A stretch of DNA of 8,893 bases from DATHVI01 sp035461385. Its GTDB lineage: Bacteria; Actinomycetota; Thermoleophilia; Solirubrobacterales; 70-9. This document shows positions 1 through 6,080 of the stretch, one piece after another. Numbering within the stretch: the stretch's first letter is position 1; each line of letters opens with the position of its first letter. The translations under genes and the position numbers were made by a program. The DNA lies in assembly GCA_035461385.1 (NCBI GenBank), contig DATHVI010000141.1, forward strand, positions 1-8,893. Reading direction: 5' to 3'. The notes under the pieces were generated by a model that did not search any database, had not been told where the DNA came from, and was given only the letters and a program-made list of their open reading frames with translations.

Positions 1-2
1 AG

Positions 3-50
3 CTCGAGGAGCTCGTCGACGCAAACGCCACCCGAGCATTCGGATGGTGA
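3..50 (+). CDS. tatD: TatD-family metal-dependent hydrolase, C-terminal end only
   Basis: The window opens inside a gene. Reading from base 3 gives 15 residues, LEELVDANATRAFGW, then TGA at 48-50. The pattern N-A-x-R-x-F-G at the very end is the usual C-terminus of TatD-type DNases (TIM-barrel metal-dependent hydrolases), where the last helix carries this motif. tatD directly upstream of rsmA and ispE is a common actinobacterial order, which supports the call. The catalytic metal ligands lie outside the window, so activity cannot be judged. Only 15 residues are visible, so the identification rests on the tail motif plus gene order. Confidence 0.6.
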   Translation, partial: LEELVDANATRAFGW

Positions 51-91
51 GCACGGAAGACAGCGGACCCCGCCGCCCCCGGACGCGAAGC

Positions 92-99
92 GGAGGAGG
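92..99 (+). promoter_or_regulatory. ribosome binding site of rsmA
   Basis: GGAGGAGG is a near-perfect Shine-Dalgarno sequence. It lies 9 bases before the GTG at 109 and 12 before the ATG at 112. The spacing favours the GTG, though the two starts differ by a single residue. Confidence 0.6.
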
Positions 100-108
100 C
101 GGCGGTCG

Positions 109-888
109 GTGATGGTCCGGCTCGGGCAGAACCTGCTCGCCGATCCGAACCTGCTCGCGGCGATCGTCCGCGACGCCGAGCTCACCGGCGACGAGGTCGT
201 GCTCGAGATCGGCGGCGGGGAGGGGGCGCTGACGGCCGAGCTGGCGCCGCGCGTCGCCGCCGTCCACGTGGTCGAGATCGACGAGCGCTTCCGCGACTCC
301 CTCGAGGCCCTCGCCCGCGAGCACCCTGGAGTCCGGCTCGCCTTCGGCGACGCGATGCGCCTCGACCTCGCCGGCCTCGACCCGAAGCCGACCGCGGTGG
401 TCGCGAACCTGCCCTACTCGATCGCCACGCCGATCCTCCTGCGGACGGTCGCCGAGCTGCCCTCGATCGGCCGCTGGACGGTGATGGTCCAGCGCGAGAT
501 CGCCGACCGGCTCCGCGCCGAGCCGGGGACCCGCGCCTACGGCGCGCCGAGCGTCCTCGTCCAGATCGCCTGCGAGGTGCGGCTGCTGCGGCCCGTCGCC
601 CGCACCGTCTTCACCCCACCGCCGCGTGTCGATTCGGCGCTGGTGCGGCTCGAGCGCACCGGTCCCGCGGCTGCGGAGCCGGTCGCGAGGCTCGTCCGCG
701 AGGCGTTCGCGCACCGCCGCAAGTCGCTCGCCCGATCGCTCGAGCACGCCCGGCCGGGGAGCCGCGAGGCGGTCCGCGGCGCGCTCGCCGACGCCGGCCT
801 GCCGGCGGACGCCCGCGCCGAGCAGCTGACGCCGCGCCAGTTCGTCGATCTCGCCGCGGCACTCGCCGGGGAGGGGGCGTCGCGGTGA
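109..888 (+). CDS. rsmA: 16S rRNA (adenine1518-N6/adenine1519-N6)-dimethyltransferase RsmA (KsgA)
   Basis: The 259-residue protein dimethylates two adjacent adenines in the 3'-terminal hairpin of 16S rRNA using S-adenosylmethionine, a late step in small-subunit maturation in the cytoplasm. The order of motifs is diagnostic. The N-terminal LGQNLLADPNLL (residues 5-16) matches the family LGQNFLxDxN. The SAM-binding loop is VLEIGGGEGALT (31-42), with the acidic ribose ligand E57. The catalytic motif IV is NLPY (100-103), VQREIADRL follows at 128-136, and FTPPPRVDSA is at 168-177. The C-terminal helical domain includes AFAHRRKSL (200-208). SAM-loop residues GGGEG replace the more usual GPGLG. GTG at 109 is chosen for its strong upstream ribosome site; ATG at 112 is equally in frame. 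The stop overlaps the ispE start by 4 bases (GTGA). The N-terminus is shorter than in many relatives, which carry 10-25 extra residues. Confidence 0.95.
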   Translation: MMVRLGQNLLADPNLLAAIVRDAELTGDEVVLEIGGGEGALTAELAPRVAAVHVVEIDERFRDSLEALAREHPGVRLAFGDAMRLDLAGLDPKPTAVVANLPYSIATPILLRTVAELPSIGRWTVMVQREIADRLRAEPGTRAYGAPSVLVQIACEVRLLRPVARTVFTPPPRVDSALVRLERTGPAAAEPVARLVREAFAHRRKSLARSLEHARPGSREAVRGALADAGLPADARAEQLTPRQFVDLAAALAGEGASR

Positions 889-1727
889 TCGTTCGCGCCC
901 CGGCGAAGCTCAACCTCTGCCTCCACGTCGGGCGGCGCCGCGACGACGGCCTCCACGAGCTCCGCTCGCTGTTCTGCCCGCTGGTTCTCGCCGACCGGAT
1001 CGAGGTGGTGGAGGCGCCCGGCGAATCCGACGAGGTGGCGTGCGCGGGAGTCGAGGGCCCGAACCTCGCCGCGGTCGCGCTCGACGCGCTGCGCGGGCGA
1101 GGCTGGGCGCGCCCGCCGCTGCGGGTCGAGATCGACAAGCGGACGCCGGTCGCCGCCGGGCTCGGCGGCGGCAGCGCCGACGCCGCCGCGGTGCTTCGTC
1201 TCGCGGCCGGCGAGGTCGAAGGGCTCGCCGAGCTCGCCGAAGCGCTCGGCGCCGACGTGCCGTCGCAGCTCGAGCCGGCGTTCGCGCTTGTGTCCGGCGC
1301 CGGCGAGCGGGTCGAGCCGCTCGGCGACCCGGGGGAGTTCGCGCTCGTCCTGATTCCAGCCGCGGAGGGCCTCGCGACCGCCGAGGTCTACGCCGAGGCC
1401 GACCGGCTCGGGGCCGGCCGCGACCCCCGCGAGCTGGCGCGGATCGAGCGCAGCCTGCGGGAAGCGGTCGAGGGGGCGGCGTCGCCGCTCGACTATCCGG
1501 AGCTGCTCGTCAACGACCTCGAGAACGCCGCGCTGTCGCTGCGACCGGAGATCTCCGAGGCGCTCGCGGCGCTCGAGGAGGTCGGCGCCGTCCGCGCGCT
1601 CGTGACCGGTTCCGGCCCGACGGCGTTCGGGCTGTTCGCGGACCTCGCCCGGGCCGACCGCGCGGCGGCGGAGCTTCCGCCCCGCTACGCGGACGCGATC
1701 GTCACCGCTCCGATGCGCTGGTCATGA
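885..1727 (+). CDS. ispE: 4-diphosphocytidyl-2-C-methyl-D-erythritol kinase IspE
   Basis: This 280-residue GHMP-family kinase phosphorylates the 2-hydroxyl of CDP-methylerythritol with ATP. That is the fourth step of the MEP pathway to isopentenyl diphosphate. The N-terminal APAKLNLCLHV (5-15) carries the conserved Lys8. HEL at 24-26 follows, and the glycine-rich ATP loop is PVAAGLGGGSADAAAV (88-103). GADVP (122-126) supplies the catalytic Asp124, NDLE lies in the middle of the C-terminal domain, and TGSGPTAFGLF is the third GHMP motif. The length is normal for IspE. After GADVP the sequence reads SQLEPAFALVSGAGE instead of the common FF-x-x-GG-x-A form; I take this as a lineage trait, because the catalytic residues are intact. 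GTG at 885 overlaps the rsmA stop, and the ispE stop overlaps the next ATG (ATGA). Both overlaps imply translational coupling in one operon. Confidence 0.95.
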   Translation: MIVRAPAKLNLCLHVGRRRDDGLHELRSLFCPLVLADRIEVVEAPGESDEVACAGVEGPNLAAVALDALRGRGWARPPLRVEIDKRTPVAAGLGGGSADAAAVLRLAAGEVEGLAELAEALGADVPSQLEPAFALVSGAGERVEPLGDPGEFALVLIPAAEGLATAEVYAEADRLGAGRDPRELARIERSLREAVEGAASPLDYPELLVNDLENAALSLRPEISEALAALEEVGAVRALVTGSGPTAFGLFADLARADRAAAELPPRYADAIVTAPMRWS

Positions 1728-3193
1728 GGCTCTCGCGGCCGCGGCTAGAGGGGGAGGCGCGCGACCGCGCGCGGCTCGCCGCGCTCGTGATCGTGCTCGT
1801 GATCGGGGTGCTGATCTTCTTCCGGGTCGCCGAGAGCCTCGACGTCGAGGGGTGGCTCGAGAGCATCGCCGGCCGGCTCGGCGACTGGATCTATCCGCTG
1901 GTCGGGGCGATGGCGTTGCTCGAGACCGGGGCGTTCGTCGGCCTCGTCGCGCCGGGGGAGACCACCGTGATCCTCGGCGGCGCGCTGACCGCGAAGGGCG
2001 ACCAGTCGCTGGCGATCATGCTCGCCGTCGTCTGGGGCTGCGCCTGGGCCGGCGACGGGATCAGCTTCCTGATCGGCCAGCGCCTCGGGCGCGGGTTCGT
2101 CCTCCGCCACGGGCCGAAGCTGAGGATCACCCGCGAGCGGTTCGCCCAGGTCGAGGCTTACTTCGAGCGCCACGGGGGCAAGACGATCCTGATCGGCCGG
2201 TTCATCGGCGTCGTCAGGGCGCTGGCGCCGTTCGTCGCCGGCAGCTCGGGGCTCCCCTACCGGGCGTTCCTTCCCTACAGCATCCTCGGCACCGGGCTCT
2301 GGACGGCGACGTTCGTCCTCCTCGGGTACTTCGGCGCCGACGCCCTCAACCAGGCGATCGACCTCGCCGCCCAGGGAACCTTCTACTTCGGCGCCGTCGT
2401 CGCCACGGTCGTCGCGCTGATCGTCGCCATCCGCTTCCTACGCAAGCGCGAGAACCGCGAGCGGGTGGTGGCGCGGATCGAGGCCGTTCCGGTGATTCGC
2501 CGGGCGCTGCCTCAGGCGCGCTTCGTCTGGCACCGGCTCACCCCTGGGGGCCTCGGGCTCGAGTTCACGAGTCTCGTCGCCGCGCTCTCGGTCGCCCTCT
2601 TCGTCCTCATCGCCTACGCCACGATCGTCTCCGCCGATCCCGGCCCGACGCCCGGCGACGAGCAGGCTCTCGAGCTCGCCGACCGCCTCCAGGCCGGGTG
2701 GCTCACCGACGTCGCCGACCTGCTAGCGGCGCTCGGTTCGGTGCCTGCCACCCTCGCGGTCGCCCTCGCCAGCGCGGCCGTTCTCGTAGCCTGGCGCCGC
2801 TGGTCGGAGCTCACGGTCCTCGCCGCCGCGGTCGCGATCATCCACGTCACGCTCGCGGTCCTCGGCGGGGCGATCGAGCGCGCCGGCCCCGGCGGCTCCC
2901 TGGTTGGTGACCCGGGCACCGAGTTCCCGAGCTCCGAGGCGGCGCTGGCGACCGTCTACCCGTGGCTCGCGCTGACGCTGACCATCCGCCTGCGACCGCG
3001 GATGACCCACGCCTCGGCGCTGATCGCCGCCGGGATCGTCGTCGCGGCGGCGATCGGGGCGAGCCGCGTCTACCTGCGCGCCGACTACATCAGCGACGTC
3101 AACGCCGGCTGGGGGCTCGGCGTCTCGGCGTTCGCGGCCTGCGCGGCGTTGGCGATGGTCACGGCCCACGTCAACGGCATCAGACAGAATTGA
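1724..3193 (+). CDS. DedA-PAP2 fusion membrane protein (VTT/DedA domain plus degenerate PAP2-like domain)
   Basis: The 489-residue integral membrane protein starts at ATG 1724 inside the ispE stop (ATGA). Residues about 18-36 form the first hydrophobic helix. The DedA (SNARE-associated/VTT) domain spans about 50-210: LLETGAFVGLVAPGE (65-79), AGDGISFLIGQRLGR (109-123), GRFIGVVRALAPFVAG (158-173) with the conserved Arg159 and Arg165, and GLWTATFVLLGYFG (191-204). A helix at about 220-238 and a basic linker (to about 272) lead to a second multi-helix region, 280-485, that aligns by eye with PAP2 phosphatases. Known DedA proteins include polyprenyl-phosphate flippases, and PAP2 proteins include undecaprenyl-diphosphate phosphatases, so a role in lipid-carrier recycling is a reasonable inference next to ispE. 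However, the PAP2 signatures are eroded: PSGH reads PSSE (402-405), the SRxxxxxH histidine is Asp454, and no K-x6-RP is seen. The second half may therefore be non-catalytic. Domain identity is fairly certain; substrate is not. Confidence 0.85.
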   Translation: MRLSRPRLEGEARDRARLAALVIVLVIGVLIFFRVAESLDVEGWLESIAGRLGDWIYPLVGAMALLETGAFVGLVAPGETTVILGGALTAKGDQSLAIMLAVVWGCAWAGDGISFLIGQRLGRGFVLRHGPKLRITRERFAQVEAYFERHGGKTILIGRFIGVVRALAPFVAGSSGLPYRAFLPYSILGTGLWTATFVLLGYFGADALNQAIDLAAQGTFYFGAVVATVVALIVAIRFLRKRENRERVVARIEAVPVIRRALPQARFVWHRLTPGGLGLEFTSLVAALSVALFVLIAYATIVSADPGPTPGDEQALELADRLQAGWLTDVADLLAALGSVPATLAVALASAAVLVAWRRWSELTVLAAAVAIIHVTLAVLGGAIERAGPGGSLVGDPGTEFPSSEAALATVYPWLALTLTIRLRPRMTHASALIAAGIVVAAAIGASRVYLRADYISDVNAGWGLGVSAFAACAALAMVTAHVNGIRQN

Positions 3194-3196
3194 TCG

Positions 3197-3439
3197 ATGC
3201 CCGACCTGCCAGCGATCGGCACTGAGTACGCCCTCTTCGGCGCCGCCGGCCTGATCAGCCTCGTCGCCTTCTGCGCCCTGATCCTCGTCCCGGCGCTGGG
3301 AGCGTACGGGCGGAGCTGGGAGAAGGCGACCGCGGCGCTGGTCTCGCTGTTCGTCCTCGTCGCGCTGGTCGGGGTCGGGATCGCGCTCGGGGCTCTGATC
3401 GTCTACTTCTGGGACGACATCTCGCAGCTGCTCGACTGA
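3197..3439 (+). CDS. small two-helix membrane protein of unknown function
   Basis: I do not recognise this 80-residue protein. It has two clear hydrophobic stretches. Residues about 11-34 include LFGAAGLISLVAFCALILVP, and about 45-71 include LVSLFVLVALVGVGIALGAL. They are joined by a short polar loop, GAYGRSWEKA (35-44), and followed by a short acidic tail, DDISQLLD. There is no signal-peptidase site. The ATG lies 3 bases after the DedA-PAP2 stop and has no obvious Shine-Dalgarno sequence, so translation probably depends on ribosomes finishing the upstream gene. Two positive residues in the loop (Arg39, Lys43) favour a cytoplasmic loop with both ends outside, but this is weak. It is likely a co-expressed partner of the DedA-PAP2 protein; no function can be assigned. 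Confidence 0.75.
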   Translation: MPDLPAIGTEYALFGAAGLISLVAFCALILVPALGAYGRSWEKATAALVSLFVLVALVGVGIALGALIVYFWDDISQLLD

Positions 3440-3452
3440 CGGCGGCAGCGGC

Positions 3453-3974
3453 ATGGCGATCGGCGACCTGAGCGCAGAGCCCGGACGGGGGAGCGGCCTT
3501 CCCGGGGCGAAGCGCGATCCAAGGTCCGTTCGGGCCGAGGTGGCGATCGTCGCCCCGCGCGAGGTGATCTTCTCGTTCCTCGCCCGGCTCGAGAACCACT
3601 GGCAGCTCACCGATCGCTGGATCGAGGTCGTGAGGCTCGACTCCGACGGGGGCGACGGTGCCGCCCTGAACGGGGGCGCGGTGCGAGTCCGCACGCCGCT
3701 CGGCCTGTCGCGGGTCGTCCGCACGCGGGTGGTCGGTGTCGACCCACCGGAGCGGATCCACGGCATCGCCGAGCTCGGGCGCGTCACCCGCGCCGAGGTC
3801 ACCTGGACGCTGCGGGCAGACGGTCGCGCGACGAGGGTCGGGCTCGAGGCCGAGGTCGCCTCGCTCGCTCCACTCGACGCGGCGCTGTGGGCCCTCGGCG
3901 GGCGGGCGTGGATGCGCCGGCGGCTCGAGGCGGTGCTCGCCGGACTGACGCGGCGGTTCGAAGCTCCGCGCTGA
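3453..3974 (+). CDS. SRPBCC (START/Bet v1-like) family protein
   Basis: The 173-residue soluble protein has a low-complexity N-terminal tail (about 1-25). It then has the pattern of an SRPBCC hydrophobic-cavity fold: an opening strand, VRAEVAIVAP (26-35), followed by a helix, REVIFSFLARLENHWQL (36-52). This combination is typical of polyketide cyclase/dehydrase-like members. Alternating strands follow, with VRVRTPLG, VVRTRVVGVDPPERI and RAEVTWTL recognisable. A long C-terminal helix rich in Arg and Leu (about 148-168) would close the cavity. Such folds bind lipids, sterols or other apolar ligands, but no ligand can be read from this sequence. It begins 13 bases after the 80-residue membrane protein and shares its operon. 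The ribosome site is weak (GCGGCAGCGG region). A lipid-related role beside a DedA-PAP2 protein is inference only. Confidence 0.75.
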   Translation: MAIGDLSAEPGRGSGLPGAKRDPRSVRAEVAIVAPREVIFSFLARLENHWQLTDRWIEVVRLDSDGGDGAALNGGAVRVRTPLGLSRVVRTRVVGVDPPERIHGIAELGRVTRAEVTWTLRADGRATRVGLEAEVASLAPLDAALWALGGRAWMRRRLEAVLAGLTRRFEAPR

Positions 3975-3978
3975 GGGT

Positions 3979-3997
3979 CCGCGGAGGCCTCCCGCGG
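3979..3997 (+). terminator. GC-rich hairpin after the SRPBCC gene, possible terminator
   Basis: CCGCGG (3979-3984) pairs with CCGCGG (3992-3997) around a 7-base loop, four bases after the stop codon at 3972-3974. No T run follows, so classical intrinsic termination is uncertain. The position, at the end of the left operon and before the TAGAAT box at 4036, fits a transcription boundary. Confidence 0.35.
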
Positions 3998-4035
3998 CAC
4001 CGCTCGCCAGCCCCTGCCGGACCTCGGAGGCGACA

Positions 4036-4041
4036 TAGAAT
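4036..4041 (+). promoter_or_regulatory. -10 box (TAGAAT) of a probable leaderless promoter
   Basis: TAGAAT matches the TANNNT form of actinobacterial -10 boxes. It is followed by exactly six bases and then GTG at 4048, so transcription would begin at or very near that GTG. No convincing -35 hexamer is visible 16-18 bases upstream, which is common in this phylum. It would drive the PucR-type regulator and the 11-codon frame in front of it. Confidence 0.5.
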
Positions 4042-4047
4042 CGCTCG

Positions 4048-4083
4048 GTGACATCAGGGCTGCGCCGAATGGAGCCGCGGTGA
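4048..4083 (+). CDS. 11-codon leader reading frame overlapping the regulator start
   Basis: GTG at 4048 opens a frame encoding MTSGLRRMEPR and stops at TGA 4081-4083. That stop overlaps the GTG start of the regulator at 4080 (GTGA). The frame is +1 relative to the regulator and begins six bases after the TAGAAT box, so it could be translated as a leaderless message and then re-initiate on the regulator. An internal ATG at 4069 shares the frame. The peptide has no recognisable attenuation run. This could be chance or a base error in the sequence. Confidence 0.3.
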   Translation: MTSGLRRMEPR

Positions 4084-5318
4084 GCGCGGAGCCGGGACCC
4101 GGGAGAGGCGACTCCGGGGAGGCGCTCGAGGCGCTGTCGGAGGCGATCGAGTCGGGCGCCGGCCTACCCGCGGTCGCCCGCGCCGCCGCGAAGGCGCTCG
4201 GCGCGAGCGTCGCGCTGATCGACCGTTCGAGCGCGGTGCTCGCCGTCGCCGCATCGTCCTCGGCCGAGGAGAGCCGATTGCTGGCCGGCGAGGCGGCCGA
4301 CGTCTCGAGGCTCGAGCTGCGGGTGGCGGACGCCGCGGTCGGCGAACTCCGCTACCGATCCTCCGGCGCCGCCCCGCCCCCGGCGGTGATGCGGATGGTC
4401 TCGACCCTGCTCGCGCTCGAGCTCGAGCGCTCGCGGGCGCCCGAGTGGGCGAGCGACGAGGCGGCGGGCGAGTTCGTGCGCGCAGTGCTCGATCGCGACC
4501 TCGCCGACCCCGAGGCGATCGTCGCCCGCGCCGCCGAGCTCGGGCTCAAGCTCGGCGACGGCGCGGGGGTGCTGATCGTCCGCGCCGCGCCGCGCGCCGC
4601 CCAGCCCGTGGAGTGGCGCTCGCGGGTGCTCGTCGTCGCGCTGCGGGCGCTGCGGGCGTCGAGCTCGGGCGCCGTCGCGGGGGTCGAGGACGACGCCGAT
4701 CGCGCCGAGGTGACGGCGATCGTCCCTGCCGCCGACGAGGTCGCGCTCGATCGGGCGTCGCAGGCGCTCCAGCGCGAGCTCGCCGCGTCGCTGCCCGGCT
4801 TTCACCTCACGATCGCCCACAGCCGCCCAACCGCCGACCCGGCCGATCTCTACCGTGCCGGCAAGGAGGCGCAGCTCGCGGCGAACGTCGCCGAGGCCGA
4901 CGGGGTCGAGCGGCTCGCGTTCGAGGACACGGGCGCCTACCGCCTGCTGCTCCCGGCGATGAGCGAGGACCCGGGCGAGCTCGAGCGCTTCTACGAGGAG
5001 ACGGTGGCCCCGCTCGCCGCCTACGACGAGCAGTACGAGACCGAGCTCGTGGCGACGATCGAGGCCTATCTCGACAACGACGCCAACGTCACGCCGACCG
5101 CTGGCCAGCTCTACACCCACCGCCACACGGTCCGCTACCGCCTCGAGCGGGTGAAGGAGCTCTCGGGCCACGACATCACCTCGACCGCCGGTCGCGAGAA
5201 GCTCGGCCTCGGACTGAAGGCGATGCGCGTCCTCGGCATCGCCCCACCCCGCGGCCCCGCCACCGAGCCCGGCACCGAGGCGGGCCGGGCGAAGGTGCGG
5301 CGAGCGGGGGAGGATTGA
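4080..5318 (+). CDS. PucR/CdaR-family transcriptional regulator
   Basis: The 412-residue protein has three parts. Residues about 12-120 form an alpha/beta sensor region resembling a GAF domain, with strands ASVALIDRSSAVLAVAAS (42-59) and a helix MRMVSTLLALELERSR (104-119). The middle (about 130-290) resembles the degenerate GGDEF-like domain of PucR proteins and ends with HLTIAHSRPTADPADLYRA (242-260) and a helix KEAQLAANVAEADG (262-275). The C-terminus (about 318-386) is the PucR-type helix-turn-helix: ETELVATIEAYLDNDANV (320-337), then HRHTVRYRLERVKELSG (347-363) and GREKLGLGLKAMRVLG (371-386). This last segment is highly characteristic. Related regulators respond to small metabolites, but the ligand and targets here are unknown. 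The GTG start overlaps a short leader frame, and GGAG at 4071-4074 lies 5 bases upstream. The gene converges on tRNA-Gln. Confidence 0.88.
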   Translation: MSAEPGPGRGDSGEALEALSEAIESGAGLPAVARAAAKALGASVALIDRSSAVLAVAASSSAEESRLLAGEAADVSRLELRVADAAVGELRYRSSGAAPPPAVMRMVSTLLALELERSRAPEWASDEAAGEFVRAVLDRDLADPEAIVARAAELGLKLGDGAGVLIVRAAPRAAQPVEWRSRVLVVALRALRASSSGAVAGVEDDADRAEVTAIVPAADEVALDRASQALQRELAASLPGFHLTIAHSRPTADPADLYRAGKEAQLAANVAEADGVERLAFEDTGAYRLLLPAMSEDPGELERFYEETVAPLAAYDEQYETELVATIEAYLDNDANVTPTAGQLYTHRHTVRYRLERVKELSGHDITSTAGREKLGLGLKAMRVLGIAPPRGPATEPGTEAGRAKVRRAGED

Positions 5319-5339
5319 GGGCCGCCCCCGGCGATCTCG

Positions 5340-5362
5340 GAGAGCCCGTCCTCGGAGCTCTC
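5340..5362. terminator. weak inverted repeat between the regulator and tRNA-Gln
   Basis: GAGAGC (5340-5345) can pair with GCTCTC (5357-5362) over an 11-base loop in the 69-base spacer between two convergent genes. A short direct repeat, CTCGGAG, occurs at 5336 and 5351. No T run is seen on either strand, so a terminator role rests mainly on position. Confidence 0.22.
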
Positions 5363-5387
5363 GGGACACCGTCGCGAGCCGCGGTAG

Positions 5388-5462
5388 CTCCGGGGGAGGG
5401 AATCGAACCCAGACTCGCCTTCAGGACCAAAACCTGACGTGCTGCCACTACACCACCCCGGA
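5388..5462 (-). tRNA. tRNA-Gln (anticodon UUG)
   Basis: Read on the minus strand, the gene begins TCCGGGG and ends CCCCGGA plus discriminator G, giving a perfect seven-pair acceptor stem. The anticodon stem TCAGG/CCTGA encloses the loop TTTTGGT, so the anticodon is TTG and it decodes CAA. G at position 73 is a usual tRNA-Gln trait. The D arm (GTG...CAC) and T loop TTCGATT are canonical. CTA follows the discriminator, so CCA must be added enzymatically. Two oddities stand out. The variable region AGGCGAGT is 8 bases where 4-5 is normal for this class. The T stem CTGGG/CCCTC has only three G-C pairs, with U-U and C-C mismatches. An alternative fold pairs GA with TC and bulges four bases. It is probably functional, but worth checking. 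Confidence 0.9.
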
Positions 5463-5475
5463 ATGGCGCAGTTCA

Positions 5476-5481
5476 AGTCTA
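5476..5481 (-). promoter_or_regulatory. possible -10 box (TAGACT) for tRNA-Gln
   Basis: On the minus strand TAGACT ends 13 bases before the mature 5' end of the tRNA. This would give a leader of about six bases. I see no convincing -35 at 16-18 bases, so this is tentative. Confidence 0.3.
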
Positions 5482-5568
5482 GGTGGGCCGGACGAGGTTG
5501 AGTTCGGCCCCCTCCGTTTGTGTGAGACCCGAGTTCGCCCCACGCCCAGCATCTGCGAGAGTCGCGTG

Positions 5569-5961
5569 ATGCCGCCCGGCCTCGCGCTCAGCATCACCGC
5601 GCTTGCCGACCAGCTCGCGATCTGGCGGGTCGGCCCGCGCGAGCCGTTGCCGGCCGAGCCGAAGGCGGCGTCGTTATGGGCCGTCGTCCGCACCGCCGAC
5701 GAGCTCAGCGTCGTCGGGCCCGAGGGCGAGGTGCCCGAAGGCGTCCCGGTCGAGCGCGGCTGGCGAGCGCTGATGGTCGCGGGCCCGCTCAACTTCGAGC
5801 TCACCGGCGTCCTGGCCGCCCTGGCAGCGTCCCTTGCCGAAGCTGAGATCTCGATCTTCGCGATCTCGACCTACGACACCGACTACGTGCTCGTGCGCGA
5901 GGACCGGCTCGACGACGCGCTGGAAGCTCTCCGCGCCGGTGGTTTCGAAATCGCGTCGTGA
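5569..5961 (+). CDS. small ACT-domain protein (CASTOR/ACT_7-like)
   Basis: The 130-residue cytoplasmic protein matches the group of short bacterial proteins with paired ACT-like folds. The first half has SITALADQLAIWRV (residues 7-20) and a strand and helix ending TADELSVVGPEG, which resembles the TxDELSVV signature. The second half has ERGWRALMVAGPLNFELTGV, then the helix AALAASLAEA, and the hallmark ISIFAISTYDTDYVLV, with a last helix DDALEALRAGGF. ACT domains bind amino acids or other small ligands and often act allosterically; no enzyme domain is attached and the ligand is unknown. ATG 5569 is preferred because the family motif begins a few residues later; GTG 5566 is adjacent, and an upstream TTG at 5518 would add unconserved residues. 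Ribosome site GCGAGAG is weak. The stop overlaps an in-frame GTG of the following frame (GTGA at 5958-5961). Confidence 0.8.
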   Translation: MPPGLALSITALADQLAIWRVGPREPLPAEPKAASLWAVVRTADELSVVGPEGEVPEGVPVERGWRALMVAGPLNFELTGVLAALAASLAEAEISIFAISTYDTDYVLVREDRLDDALEALRAGGFEIAS

Positions 5962-6068
5962 GCGCCCGCAGGGCCGAGATCGGCTCGAAAGCAACGTTCT
6001 CCTCGATTACCGGGGTCAACGTCGCATTCGACGCCGAGCCCGTGCCCCCGCACCGGCCCCGTGCGGAT

Positions 6069-6074
6069 TACGAT
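6069..6074 (+). promoter_or_regulatory. -10 box (TACGAT) of a probable leaderless glmU promoter
   Basis: TACGAT fits TANNNT and is followed by exactly six bases and then GTG at 6081, the best glmU start. The geometry is identical to the box at 4036. No Shine-Dalgarno sequence precedes the GTG, as expected of a leaderless message. No -35 element is evident. Confidence 0.5.
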
Positions 6075-6080
6075 TCGCTG

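Noticed and set aside
1040..1723. Upstream extension of the DedA-PAP2 reading frame through ispE
   Set aside because: It gives an Arg/Gly/Ala-rich shadow with no motif, lies over the clearly coding ispE frame, and the ATG at 1724 in the ispE stop is the natural start.
2723..4054. 443-codon minus-strand open frame
   Set aside because: The composition is Arg/Ser/Pro/Asp-rich low complexity, opposite three plausible plus-strand genes. It is a usual artefact of high-GC codon use.
4164..5369. 401-codon minus-strand open frame opposite the regulator
   Set aside because: It is the antisense shadow of a gene with a recognisable PucR-type HTH. The product is Arg/Gly/Leu-rich with no domain.
5518..5568. 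Upstream TTG start of the ACT-domain gene
   Set aside because: It adds 17 residues (MCETRVRPTPSICESRV) without similarity to the family and without a ribosome site; ATG 5569 or GTG 5566 fits better.
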